From Luidia sarsii (Eukaryota; Echinodermata; Asteroidea; Paxillosida; Luidiidae): a DNA stretch of 64,000 nucleotides. A program made the translations under genes and the position numbers. The notes beneath the pieces are model-generated. The model saw nothing but the letters and a program-made list of their open reading frames with translations, made no database searches and was not told the origin of the DNA. Location of the stretch: the NCBI GenBank assembly GCA_949987565.1, contig OX465102.1:19727493-19791492 (forward strand), in the 5' to 3' direction. Shown here in pieces: positions 1 through 64,000 of the stretch (position 1 is its first letter; every line of letters starts with the position of its first letter).

Positions 1-585
1 CGGGCGTGGTGGCCCGCAGTCGCCTCCTGAGCAGCCTCAAGCTGGTCTACTATCACCTCTTCGCCGCGGCTTACGGGCTGGTGGGCGCCTGCAGCGACGC
101 GGTCATGGTCAACTCGTCCTGGACGGACGGCCACATCCGGAGCATCTGGCGGGTGCCGGGGAAGACCGGCATCGTGTACCCGCCCTGCGACACGGACGCC
201 TTCCTCGGCCAGCCGCTGGACTCCGAAGCCGGCCGGACTTGCCACGTCATCGCGTCCGTGGCCCAGTTCCGGCCGGAGAAGGACCACCCGCTGCAGGTCC
301 GCGCCTTTGCCGAGCTCCTTCGACGGCGACGAAGCGCATCGTCATCATCGTCGCCGTTGTCGTCAGAAGCGGCGGAGAACGGCGCCCTCAGGCTGGAGCT
401 GATCGGCAGCTGTCGCAACCGGGCCGACGCCGATCGCATCGAGGCCTTGCGGGAGCTGTGCAAGGAGCTGGGGGTCGGACCCAGCGTGGACTTCCTCCTG
501 AACGTGCCCTTTGAGGAGCTGAAGGCCCACCTGGCCTCGGCCACCATTGGCCTGCACACCATGTGGAACGAGCACTTTGGAATAG
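1..585 (+). CDS. ALG11: ALG11 alpha-1,2-mannosyltransferase, penultimate exon (5' end outside window)
   Basis: ALG11 adds the fourth and fifth mannoses (alpha-1,2) from GDP-mannose to the dolichol-linked oligosaccharide on the cytosolic face of the ER. The exon is open from the window edge (codons in phase from base 3) and reads the C-terminal GT-B half of a GT4 glycosyltransferase. Visible motifs are KLVYYHLFAAAYGLVGACSD, MVNSSWT, IVYPPCD, FRPEKDHPLQVRAFAELL, a LELIGSCRN strand and TIGLHTMWNEHFGIG just before the splice site, all in ALG11 order. A Ser-rich insert (RRRRSASSSSS, near 320-360) interrupts the usual spacing. The donor is GTGGGT at 586, and the exon ends inside the Gly codon of HFGIG|V. 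The gene start and the N-terminal membrane segment lie upstream of the window. Confidence 0.95.
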
Positions 586-1461
586 GTGGGTCCAAGGCCA
601 TGGGAGTTCTTTCTACATCATGGAGCCAGAACCTCGTACCTCCTGGCCATTTGGGATGCTAGGAAAGGTTGTCCATTCTAGTAGAGGGATTGAGATGTGA
701 ACAGAACACACACAAAAAAAATGTGGAACAACCACTTTGGAAAATGTGGGACCAGGGGAAATTCCACATTGATGTATAATATGTTTCTCCCTCTCTCTCC
801 CTCTTTTTTGCCCTGCCTCTCTCCCTCTCTTGTCTCCCTCTCTCCCTCATTCTTCCTCTCTCTTACTCTCTCTCTCTCTCTCTCTCCCTCTCTCCCTCTC
901 GCCCTCCCCCTCTCTCCCCCTCTCTCCATCCCTCTCCCTCTCTCCCTCATTCTCCCTCTCTTTATATCCCTCTCTCCCTCTCTACCTCTCTCTCTCCCTC
1001 ATTCTCTATCTCTCTTATACTCTCCCTCTCTCTTACCCTCCCTCTCTCCCTATCCCTATCTCCCTCTCTCCCTCTCTCCTTCTCTCCCTCTCTCCCTCTC
1101 TCCCTCTCGCCCTCTCTCCCTCTCTCCCTCTCTCCCTCTCTCCCTCTCGCCCTCTCTCCCTCTCTCCCTCTCTCCCTCTCTCCCTCTCTCCCTCTCTCCC
1201 TCTCTCCCTCTCTCCCTCTCTCCCTCTCTCCCTCTCTCCCTCTCTCCCTCTCTCCCTCTCTCCCTCTCTCCCTCTCTCCCTCTCTCCCTCTCTCCCTCTC
1301 TCCCTCTCTCCCTCTCTCCCTCTCTCCCTCTCTCCCTCTCTCCCTCTCTCCCTCTCTCACTCTCTCCCTCTCTCCCTCTCTCCCTCTCTCCCTCTCTCCC
1401 TCCCTCCCTCTCTTTCTTACTCTCCCTTTCCCCATCTCTCCCTCATTCACCCTCCCTGCAG
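586..1461 (+). other. Intron of ALG11
   Basis: GT at 586 and a CTGCAG acceptor at 1456-1461. Splicing restores a Gly codon and continues EHFGIG into VVECMAAG, the expected ALG11 sequence. About 680 of 876 bases are a pyrimidine microsatellite, which doubles as an extremely long polypyrimidine tract on the + strand. Confidence 0.93.
778..1457. repeat. CTCTCC/TCCCTC microsatellite
   Basis: Nearly pure C/T strand built from TCCCTC-type units, most regular from about 1080 to 1400. The open frames over it (Ser-Leu-Pro on +, Arg-Glu-Gly on -) exist only because the 6-base period never makes a stop. They are not genes. The tract ends a few bases before the acceptor of the last ALG11 exon. Confidence 0.95.
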
Positions 1462-1733
1462 GTGTGGTGGAGTGCATGGCTGCCGGCACGGTCATCGTGG
1501 CCCATGACTCAGGGGGTCCCAAGATGGACATTGTGGTGGACTTTGAGGGCAAACCCACAGGCTTCCTGGCGGCGGACGTCCAGAGCTACGCGGACGCCAT
1601 GGAGACGGTGCTTGGGATGACGCCGGTGGAGAGACTGGAGATCCGGCGGAACGCCCGTGCCTCGGTGGGACGCTTCTCCCAGCCCAAGTTCCAGCAAGGA
1701 TTCCTGAACGCCACAGCCACTCTCATCAAGTAG
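1462..1733 (+). CDS. ALG11: ALG11, last exon
   Basis: Continues the glycosyltransferase with [20 protein letters not shown], which holds the GT4 nucleotide-sugar binding Glu of the E-x7-E region (EHFGIGVVE). [14 protein letters not shown] and a C-terminal TLIK follow, then TAG at 1731-1733. Length and ending match ALG11 homologues, which also stop shortly after the RFS motif. The frame joins exactly to the upstream exon. Confidence 0.95.
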
Positions 1734-2188
1734 CAGGGATGTAAGACTTCCGGAAAATTCCGGAAATGCTGTGATTTTTTTATTTCTTTTCTTATGTCAA
1801 AGTGGTATCTCATACTGCTAAATTTGTATCTGTTAAAACCCTAAAAATTAAGGGCCCTGCTCCCTGCTGTGAATCTCGCAATCGCATCTCTCGATCACGT
1901 AAGCGCTCACTCGCAGTCGCACAATTTATTGGCCATCGGGGATTTTCAGGAAAAATGACTTAGTCGGTCACTTACATCCCCGAAGGAGGCACATTGCAGT
2001 GCCTATCTTTGCTTTTGTTTTTTCCCTCAACCATTGCAAAAAATTGACTGGACCATTCGTAATACCAGTTACACAATAATTGTTCAGGGCCCATATTGGC
2101 AGAAGTGTACAGCCAAAAGTCAAGTCCAGGAGAATGGTTACTATCAGTCTTAAAATCAATGCAGACAAATTCAGACATGAAATTAAAC

Positions 2189-2299
2189 AATCAAAGGAAA
2201 AACTGACTGGGAACTTTTGAACAAATTGACAAATAATTGTCAAAGAAAACTTTGACTGGACTGGGACTTGAACCGGAGACCTGGATTAACGTACCAGGG
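2189..2299 (-). repeat. tRNA-derived SINE, head-truncated copy
   Basis: On the minus strand it reads the SINE body found elsewhere in the window: a box-B-like segment complementary to gacttgaaccggagacc, then GTCCAGTCAAAGTTTTCTTTG, then a tail ending in the complement of aaaggaaaaactgac. It shares the TTAATCCAG anticodon-arm remnant with the full copy at 40282. The 5' part of the tRNA head is missing. Confidence 0.75.
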
Positions 2300-2842
2300 T
2301 GGGGGCGCAGTTGCAACAAAATGATGTAAAAAAAGGGTCATCTCTTTCGAGAGGTAGTGAGTCAGTGACAAGAGCCAGTCACTGTATTTACCGGCTCTTC
2401 TGCGAGACATATTCCTTTGCCAATAAAAAAGTTACCAGCTTTTGATAAGAGCCAGTTAATAGAGTTACTACCATGTCACTGTAAACTTTCCACATTGTGC
2501 CTCCACTGTCCAAACCTTCAAGTCTTCTCTTGTGAAAGATGACTAAGAAGAGACTTGAGGAGAATGCGTATGACAAGAAAAATCATTTGTTGTCCCCCTG
2601 TCTGCTGCAATTGAACAAATATCACAGTGCATATTTCTACATGCTATCTAGATGTGAAATAACAAAGGAACATTTGTGAAAATATCTGGCAATAGCAAAG
2701 AAAACCAGATTTGATAAGAAGTTCAACCTGAGACCCCTGGCTTAGTATACCTAGTATGTTGAAACAGAGGTCTTTGGTTAAAAAAACAGTTGTAAAATTT
2801 TCTTTGGGAATTTTTTTAATCATATGTAATTATACCTATGTA

Positions 2843-3550
2843 TTAACCACTTCGCGCCGGGGGTTTTTTCAGCGCCGATGACCGCCATACGGGGGTTTTT
2901 GAACAATGCATCATTTTAAAATCTTGCTAAAACAATCGGACCAACAATATATTTCTGTGAAATAAATCGATAAGGGTATACTATGGGGACAATAGAGTAA
3001 AACCTGGCACAATTCGGACGTCGTTGTGGCTTTTGTCAAGAGATTATCCGTTCGAAAAAGGGCCCTTTGTGCGTCGTCAATGGACAGTAACGGACGTGTG
3101 TGTGTGCGTGCGTGTACGCTGCTGACAATCCCTGACCGCAGACTCCAGCCTCCACTTGCAGGCAGTCAAAACTTCGAGTTGGTCGGCCACAAACGAGCGT
3201 ACAGATTACGGTAAAGAATGTGGGTGGAATTCCAATGCCAGACCGACGACCGTTTGGCTGTGTGGCATGCAAAGACAATGTCCCCCGCGTGCTTTCAGCT
3301 GCAGCGCGGTATCCCTCGATCCTCCACAGTAAAAGTCCCACAATTGCACAATTACTGCTGCTAATCTTTCAAATTATGTGGCAACTTGCGTCAAAAAGGG
3401 TCTTTGTACTGATTCGTATTGCTTTGTTCTAAGCTGAAAAGAGTCTTTGTTTAGAATGTGGACAATAGTGGTGTCCGGATTCGGACGGCCCCGTTGCAAA
3501 GGCAATCCAATTGACCTCCGGATTCGGAGGTCCCGGCGCGAAGTGGTTAA
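2843..3550 (+). mobile_element. TTAA-bounded non-autonomous DNA transposon (piggyBac-like), copy 1
   Basis: Begins TTAA+CCACTTCGCGCCGGG and ends CCCGGCGCGAAGTGG+TTAA, so it has inverted termini of about 15 bp and a TTAA duplication, the target signature of piggyBac-superfamily elements. About 700 bp. No transposase frame is visible. A second copy lies inverted at 13589-14161 and shares the internal segments around CCCTTTTTCGAACGGATAAT and CAGCTGCAGCGCGGTAT (as read on one strand or the other). Confidence 0.85.
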
Positions 3551-4296
3551 GTGCTGCTTAAATACATATCTTAGTATTGATTATCATGATGAAATATGAC
3601 CAAATTTTTTAATATTCTGGTAGGAAAAGGTAGAATGTGGATCAGGCTCGGGCTCAGGCTTTGTCTCCTCTGTCTGACAAAACCTGAAAATCCAGGTTGT
3701 GGTTTGTCACCGAATTTGAAAGTTTGTCACTTTGTTGGCTTGATAAGTGCAGAGTACTCACCAAGAAACTGTGGCCAAACACTTGTTTCTAGATGCCTGT
3801 GACATAACAAGTAAGATAAATATGACCGACGTCTAAGCCCTAGCCTAAGCCCTCATTTCATAAGCAGCCTATGCAGGAACTCAATCTTCACACAAACTCA
3901 TCTTGGCAAGATGAAACAATGCTTTTTGGTATGTGACATAAACTTGCTCTCGAATGATGTATTTAACCCCTGATAAAACCCATGAATGGGTAACTTGTTC
4001 ACTATTCCATTTGGTATCACAATCAAAGACTTGATCAGTTCCCGTGAAAATTGGAATTCACGGTGATTTGTATCAGCATTTGAATGAATGCAGCCTCACT
4101 TCAGACTGTCCAAATTATGGCTGGTGTTTGATTGAAACAACTTGAGAATTGAATACAACTGATGGTGTCAGACAGTACATTATTTTGACCAACACAGGAA
4201 TGGTAGTGATTTATATATTTGAAATGAATGAAAGTGCTAACAGTTGTTTCTTTGTGCATTTGTATCTGAGTGCATTTGTAATTGGATATTTTCTTG

Positions 4297-4302
4297 AATA
4301 AA
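4297..4302 (+). terminator. Candidate polyadenylation signal AATAAA
   Basis: AATAAA in an AT-rich stretch, the first canonical hexamer downstream of the ALG11 stop in a plausible position before the next gene. No GT-rich element was clearly identified. It could be chance. Confidence 0.3.
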
Positions 4303-5039
4303 GTAAAAACATTATATCTGATTTTTAAAAGCCTTTTACCTGTTTCTTTTTTTATTGTTTATTTGAGAAGGTATGTAATTTAGATAAGTTTTTTTTTGAA
4401 AATTCTCTCTCCCTTACAATTTGTTTACCACTGTGCTGTCAAGGGGTGCAGCACACTAATTAAATCCAAGATGGCAATTAACTGATACATTTTCAAATAA
4501 ATTAAGCTTAAGACAACCTGGGGGTTCAATCTTCAATTTCATTTGTAATTTGGACCATATCTGGCTTTAAATATGGCCCTATTTGGCTGTAGAAGTGGAG
4601 GGGTACATCCCAAAATCCTTGCAGGAATTCGTCTTGGATAGCTACACATTTTGGGGGTGTTTTTTTTCTGGGGGTTATTACCAAAATACTAATCGCCTAA
4701 GGGCACAAAAATTGAAAAGAATCTGAGAGATGAAGGTGCAACCTACAATTTTCAGTAAAGCTACAAGAACTGAGAAACTTCTGGGTGTGGAATAATTGTC
4801 TTTGAAAGTGAGTGTTTTTGTACAGTGTTCAATGGGAGCTCGATATAGTGTTCTGCACCCCATGTGAGATCATTAAAATGCATTCAAATGAGAGATTAAA
4901 AATGGCCGCAATTTTTTTCCAAAAGCCCCTGGAGGATTTATTTCTGCACAGAAATGTAGCTCAATATGTAAGCTTTAGAATAGTATATAATGTGATGAGG
5001 TTTCTGAAAAGAAAAGTGGACTTGTGAGGACAAAATCAC

Positions 5040-5491
5040 AGCACATGTAAAACTCACAAAAATGAAAGAAGCTCTATGTTAAAATGAAATAGCGCCCTCT
5101 GTCGTCTACGTCGAATATCACTGCTTCCTGTCACTTTTCTGTAGTCGCTATTCGCAGTGAGAGTCGTCTGTTCTCTACCGCAAACAAATCTTGTGATATT
5201 CTGTCTGCTGCGGTTTTCCTGAATGTCATATCAGCTAGGATTCGGGAAGGATACGTTCTCGACTGAACGTTCATCATTTAGACGTCTGGAAGATATTGTC
5301 GGGAAAGCATTCGAAGTGGTCTTCTTCGAAGTTGGAGCGGAGTTTAAAAAAAACCAACGTCACTAGAACTTGCGATGCGGCCTATGCGTGTGCATATGGG
5401 CATGGACAGTTGACTGCACAGTTGTACTTGTACTAGTTTGTATATGTTGTAGTTTGTGAATGACGAAGTCTTCTTTTTCTTCTCTCTCAAA
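5040..5491 (+). promoter_or_regulatory. Presumed promoter and 5' UTR of the F-BAR gene
   Basis: The stretch is relatively CpG-containing for this AT-rich intergenic DNA and precedes the first coding exon. It includes GCTTCCTGTC (an ETS-type GGAA site on the minus strand) near 5125 and AGCGCCCTCTG near 5091. No TATA box stands out. Transcription start is not determinable from sequence. Confidence 0.4.

Positions 5492-5495
<4 letters not shown>
5460..5495 (+). promoter_or_regulatory. Short upstream ORF overlapping the main start (ATGA)
   Basis: An ATG at 5460 opens an 11-codon frame that ends at TGA 5493-5495. This stop overlaps the main ATG (5492-5494) in the four bases ATGA. Such a stop/start overlap can couple termination to reinitiation. 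It matters only if transcription begins upstream of 5460, which is not known. Confidence 0.5.
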
Positions 5496-60523
<55,028 letters not shown>

Positions 60524-60570
60524 CATGACTCTTGCACTATGCACCTTGTCTTAATACCTCCAGACTTGTC

Positions 60571-60822
60571 TATAGAGGTTTTTCACATGACGTTACCTTA
60601 CCGCCAAAAGCTTATTAGCATGTGCGTAGGAGCAGTCCGAATCAGCGGAAGCGCATGCACATATCGAATCTGAGTATGTCCATTGGACATTTGGATGACT
60701 CGAAGGCCCGCGCATTCTGTGTATATCCGCGTGAATAGACTGAACACCCATAGAATGTACACCCGCGTGAATTGAACGCTGACCGTCAAAAAGCATGTGA
60801 CTTAATTGAAAAACCTGTATAC
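60571..60822 (+). mobile_element. MITE (AGAGGTTTTTCACATGACG family), copy 3
   Basis: TATAGAGGTTTTTCACATGA at the left and AAAAACCTGTATA at the right. The interior shares GTCCATTGGACATTTGGATG and TTGAACGCTGACCGTCAAAA with the other copies. Confidence 0.8.
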
Positions 60823-60916
60823 ATGAACCCTGCATTTTGTCACAGCTGAGCTCAATAGTGCTTCTTGTTGTCTATCTTTCATAAAAAAAAATTTCAGACC
60901 AATGAAGAACTGACCA

Positions 60917-61131
60917 GGGCCAAATTTCAAAGGGGCTGCTTAAGGGTGAAAATCTGCTAAGCCAAAAAATTCTTCCCCAGTTAAAACGAGATTTGCCAAC
61001 CAAAGACCTCTTGGTGCGTGCTGTACTCAACTTGTATTGGGTGCTTAGCATGAAATACATAATTCTTTTAAGGGAGGTTTTTCGTGCTGAAGCAAATGTT
61101 GGTGCTTAAGCGGCTCTATGAAATAGGCCCC
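60917..61131. mobile_element. GGGCCCAATTTCAT foldback MITE, copy
   Basis: GGGCCAAATTTCAAAGGGGC and TGCTTAAGGGTGAAAATCTG at the left. The right end is GGTGCTTAAGCGGCTCTATG then AAATAGGCCCC. Confidence 0.78.
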
Positions 61132-61154
61132 AGTTGAGAAGAGTGCGTGAGAGT

Positions 61155-61230
61155 GCAGACTGCCCCAAATGTTGAGATACCGGCTCTTTTCAGAGCCACA
61201 CTCCATTTCAAACGAGATCACCGGAAAAAT
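61155..61230 (+). repeat. Repeat with histone-type hairpin, copy 3 (plus)
   Basis: CCCAAATGTTGAGATACC, then GGCTCTTTTCAGAGCC (61182-61197), then ACACTCCATTTCAAACGAGA. The upstream hammerhead-like core is decayed. Confidence 0.6.
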
Positions 61231-61302
61231 CTTCCACTTGTCAGTCTGGACTATGCCCCTTTTTGGCAGGATTAACTATGTATTGAGGCTTGTGGACACC
61301 TA

Positions 61303-61651
61303 GGGTATGTTCAGACGAGGGACTGGCTTCAGAGTTAGTTTGCAATTAAGTCCAAAATCACCTTTATGTTCGTACAATACTGCTTACATCGATGATTACG
61401 GTATGCAATCCACTAGGGGCCACCAACACTGGATGTGTGTGATGGGGACTTGGTAAGTCTTGTCCAAACAATAACACAGTGGGTGGTGGGTCGTAAAGGA
61501 ACACCCACACGGGAATGGGATCGGGACAAGACAGTTAGCCTCGAATTTATTCCGACGGAGCTGAACAAATCCAAACAGCAACTTTTGTCATTCGAGGGCT
61601 AACTCATTTGAGTTGAGTCTCAAAGCTAGTCCCCGTATGAACTTACCCTTT
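61303..61651. mobile_element. MITE with inverted ends AGGGTATGTTCAGACGAGG
   Basis: Left end TAGGGTATGTTCAGACGAGG-GACTGG, right end CTAGTCCCCGTATGAACTTA-CCCTT, inverted with about 80% match. About 350 bp. Single copy in this window, class undetermined. Confidence 0.7.
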
Positions 61652-62998
61652 GAGGACAATGTCCTGTTTGTTTGACTGCAGCAACACTTAAATGTTCCTG
61701 GTGGATGTTTGATATGAGTTGATTTTGTTGCGGTGCACCCTAACGGTCTCACACCCGCCAATTGATGCTCTGTTTGTGTTTTTGTTTTTTGCATTCTTTT
61801 TTCCCCCACGCATGCTCTAATCTGCTCACCACAGACACCAAGAGTGTTTGTATTTCCAGAGGTACATTGTATATTGAATTTATCTCCTTTTTTCTCTCTC
61901 AAGTTCGCCTCATTCTGTGACTCTTTTTGATAAACAAAGAACAAGTTATCATTCAATCTATTTTTTTTAATGGAAGATTTCAACCTTCCCTAATCATTGA
62001 TAAAATCATCAATCATTTGTGATTTCTTTTTTTGTAATTTGTTTTCAACTCCCCATTGTTCATCCTTTGGGTGCAATATCTATCATTTTGTTAACCACTC
62101 CGTCTTTTTGTCAGTCATTTCATCAAACTTTATAGCATGTTCTGGTCATTTCCAAAGTTGTGGTTGAAAAAAAAAACCTATATTGTACATTTGATTCACA
62201 GATTCATGAGGGACACATTTCACTAATGCTTCGCCACCTTTACTAATGTTCCAAAATTGCCACAAGAAATCTTCAGGCTGGAAGAATATGGAAGAGTCCA
62301 ATTTGTTGAGACTGAAAGAACTTCCAAGTTTCTATTTTGATTTGTTACTTGTGTAATATTGCATTTTGTTAACTAATCCTAAATATAACTAGACTCATTG
62401 CACCCAAACATACCTAGATACAATCTGCACACAACCTTCCTAGTTTTATGCTGCACTCATGAACCCAGACACGTAGTGCCCCCAACATACCTGGACACAA
62501 ACTGCACACAACCTTCCAAGTTTCAAGCTGCACTCAATGAACCCAGACATGTAGTGCCCTCAACATACCTACCGGTAGGCCCTTTTCCAAAGCCCAGCTT
62601 AGTCTCAGGCTCCGGCTTTGTCTTTCTTTCTTCCGTCTATTTTAAAGTACCGGTAGAAGGCATGAAAATGGGAGGCCTTTTGCTTTGTTTTGGAATGTTA
62701 CACTGCATTTTGAGAAAGAATCCAAAGCCTGAACTTCAACAAAGAACTCCCAACTTGTGTTTTCAGCTTTTGGATGGCAGAGACGAAGCTGGAGCCGAAA
62801 CCTAAGCCGGGTTTCGGAAAAGGGGTCTAGGCTCAAACTTTTCCTCAAATTGTTTTGGGCCCAAACGCTGGCTGAAATTGCACACGGCAGAAATTGCCCG
62901 TCCAGTACCATTCTTCATCAATTTGTTGAAAAATCACACCATTGAACTCAAGAGCAAGGATCACCACCCTTATTGCATTAGGCATCTTGTCGGTCAGT

Positions 62999-63354
62999 GG
63001 GCCAATTTCACAGAGTTGCTAAGCACAACAAAATTACTAAGCATAAAACTGAACAAACATTTTAAGTCACTCTCCCTTGAAGAAAGGTCCTGCTAGGATC
63101 GCAATGTCAGGCCCAATAAATTTTGAGATTTGCATTTTGTTAATTTTAGTCAGTAAGCATTTTGGAACATTTTTGTATATCACAAAGAAATAAATGATAT
63201 ACCCAAAAACTGCTTACTGGCTAAAATTACCAAAATGCAAATCTCAAAAGTAATGCTATTTACACTGGGAGGAATTGTTGTGCTTAGCAAATATTCACAC
63301 TTAGATTGGGTCCAGATTATCTCATGCTTAAGGAGCTCTATGAAATTAGGCCCC
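62999..63354. mobile_element. GGGCCCAATTTCAT foldback MITE interrupted by a Penelope fragment
   Basis: Left half GGGCCAATTTCACAGAGTTG, right half CTTAAGGAGCTCTATGAAAT-TAGGCCCC. Between them (63075-63253) lies a Penelope terminal repeat that itself folds back. Confidence 0.75.
63075..63253. repeat. Inverted pair of Penelope terminal repeat and tail
   Basis: Plus piece GAAGAAAGGTCCTGCTAGGA-TCGCAATGTCAGGCCC with the GAGATTTGCATTTTG...TTTTAGTCAGTAAGC tail, then, after about 40 bp, the tail in inverse (GCTTACTGGCTAAAATTACC-AAAATGCAAATCTCAAAAG). Confidence 0.78.
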
Positions 63355-63597
63355 AATTGAGATTCCTCGTCTGGAATGCCAGTGCATGCGGTTGCTGTGA
63401 TCGGTGGTTGGGCGGTGCGGGTGCCTCAGTTGACTCACTTCATGTCTTTTGTCCATTATGAGAAACTGTCCACAGTTTTTATGGAATTTTGGATTTGAGT
63501 GACAGTCATTTCCCCCAGTTTCTCTTTATGGGTGTTCTGTATTTCTCTCCCCGTGATTCTTTGAATACAATTTTGATTTGGAAACACTTTCAAAACA

Positions 63598-63880
63598 CTT
63601 TCTCAAAGGCAAATGAAAAGGTTTGCTAGAATCGAAATGTCAGGCCCTCTAACTGTTGAGATTTATGTATTGCAGGTCATTTTAGTCAATCAGTGAGCAG
63701 TTTGCACTAGTTTTTTACTTCAAAACACTTACTAGTCAGAGCAATATACAGAAATCTTAAAAATGATGCAGACTGCTGACTGACTAAAATGACCGAAATA
63801 CTAATCTCAAAAAAGTCGATGACCCGACATTTTGGTCCTAGTTGGATCTTCCAGCAAGGATCGAAACATTAGGCCCTCTA
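63598..63880. repeat. Inverted pair of Penelope terminal repeats
   Basis: Plus piece 63598-63715 (AGAATCGAAATGTCAGGCCC, TTTTAGTCAATCAGTGAGCA) and minus piece 63776-63845 (TGACTAAAATGACCG, CCCGACATTTTGGTCC), then a plus AAGGATCGAAACATTAGGCC. Confidence 0.72.
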
Positions 63881-63898
63881 CTTGTTTTGACACTAGTC

Positions 63899-64000
63899 CA
63901 ACAAATCAATGGAAAACTGACTGGGAACTTTGAACAAATTTTAAAAAGTGGCAAAGAAAACTTTCACTGGTTTGGGATTTGAACCTGAGACCTCTTTTTT
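63899..64000 (-). repeat. tRNA-derived SINE, minus copy cut by window end
   Basis: ACAAATCAATGGAAAACTGA, TTGAACAAATTTTAAAAAGT, GGCAAAGAAAACTTTCACTG, then GGGATTTGAACCTGAGACC (box B complement). Confidence 0.75.

Larger units (their letters stand above)
1734..5039 (+). other. ALG11 3' UTR and intergenic DNA
   Basis: No convincing coding sequence. It contains a SINE fragment (2189-2299), a TTAA element (2843-3550) and otherwise unique-looking AT-rich DNA. If ALG11 uses the AATAAA near 4297, the 3' UTR would be about 2.6 kb and would include the TTAA element. This is inference only. Confidence 0.5.
60524..64000 (+). other. 3' flank of the F-BAR gene
   Basis: 3' UTR of unknown length. Unique pieces lie between MITEs (60571-60822, 60917-61131, 61303-61651), with nested repeats (62999-63354) and Penelope pieces to the end. 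AATAAA occurs at 63113 and 63189, both inside repeat DNA, so the poly(A) site is not assigned. 61655-62995 holds no convincing gene. Confidence 0.5.

Noticed and set aside
697..1620. Long Ser-Leu-Pro open frames on + and Arg-Glu-Gly frames on - across the CT repeat
   Set aside because: Produced by a 6-base repeat in an intron. Splicing of ALG11 across it restores a conserved protein.
5088..5104. CTCF-like site TAGCGCCCTCTG upstream of the F-BAR gene
   Set aside because: Only the GCGCCCTCTG half fits. The rest of the consensus does not match, and a single match cannot support binding.
61588..61983. 131-codon minus-strand frame
   Set aside because: Overlaps a MITE end, has no recognised family and a Lys/Asn/Thr-rich composition typical of AT-rich noncoding DNA.

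Overview
The window is animal (metazoan) nuclear DNA. It carries spliced genes with GT-AG introns, GC-rich exons with G/C-ending codons embedded in AT-rich introns, many short inverted-repeat transposons, tRNA-derived SINEs and Penelope-like retroelements. The protein families (ALG11, an FCHSD/Nervous wreck F-BAR protein, rhodopsin-class GPCRs) and the repeat mix fit an invertebrate deuterostome (echinoderm, hemichordate or amphioxus-like). That placement is inference, and the species cannot be read from the sequence.

Layout. Positions 1-1733 hold the last two exons of ALG11 (+ strand), separated by an intron filled with a CTCTCC-type microsatellite. Positions 1734 to about 5450 are 3' UTR and intergenic DNA with a TTAA-bounded mobile element. 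From about 5492 to 60523 one large + strand gene runs through the rest of the window. It is an FCHSD1/2 (Nervous wreck)-like F-BAR plus double-SH3 protein in 17 exons. Every exon boundary has GT/AG sites and compatible phase, and the joined reading frame is 3003 nt (1000 residues). Introns 3 (about 20 kb) and 4 (about 11.5 kb) are dominated by ATGTAC/TACATG hexamer repeats and transposon debris. Exons 5-13 are packed between 39.1 and 48.8 kb. Intron 13 (7.2 kb) splits the first SH3 domain and contains two intronless class A GPCR genes in tandem on the opposite strand. The last exon encodes a proline-rich tail with a 27-bp coding minisatellite. Positions 60524-64000 are 3' flank made mostly of MITEs and retroelement fragments.

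Mobile DNA. The most striking object is a perfect-looking 1,247-bp-per-arm palindrome at 16635-19129. It is made of two 5'-truncated copies of a Penelope-like element (RT C-terminal part plus GIY-YIG endonuclease) meeting head to head with a single central base. The terminal repeat of this element is scattered through the window in about 15 other places, often as inverted pairs. It carries a hammerhead-ribozyme-like layout (GAAA box, self-complementary ACGT in place of helix III, GCCT/AGGC closing stem). A second repeat family combines a better hammerhead-like core with a hairpin identical to the histone-mRNA 3' stem-loop. Two stem versions of that hairpin differ by compensatory changes. Several MITE families (TTAA-bounded, pogo-like with TA target sites, and four or more foldback types), an Asn-tRNA-like SINE and a CR1-like reverse transcriptase relic make up much of the rest.

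The genes do not form a functional unit. ALG11 is an ER glycosylation enzyme, the F-BAR protein is a cytoplasmic membrane-remodelling and actin/endocytosis adaptor, and the nested GPCRs are plasma-membrane receptors of unknown ligand. No database or folding program was run. All family calls rest on recognisable motifs and all repeat calls on copies seen within this window.
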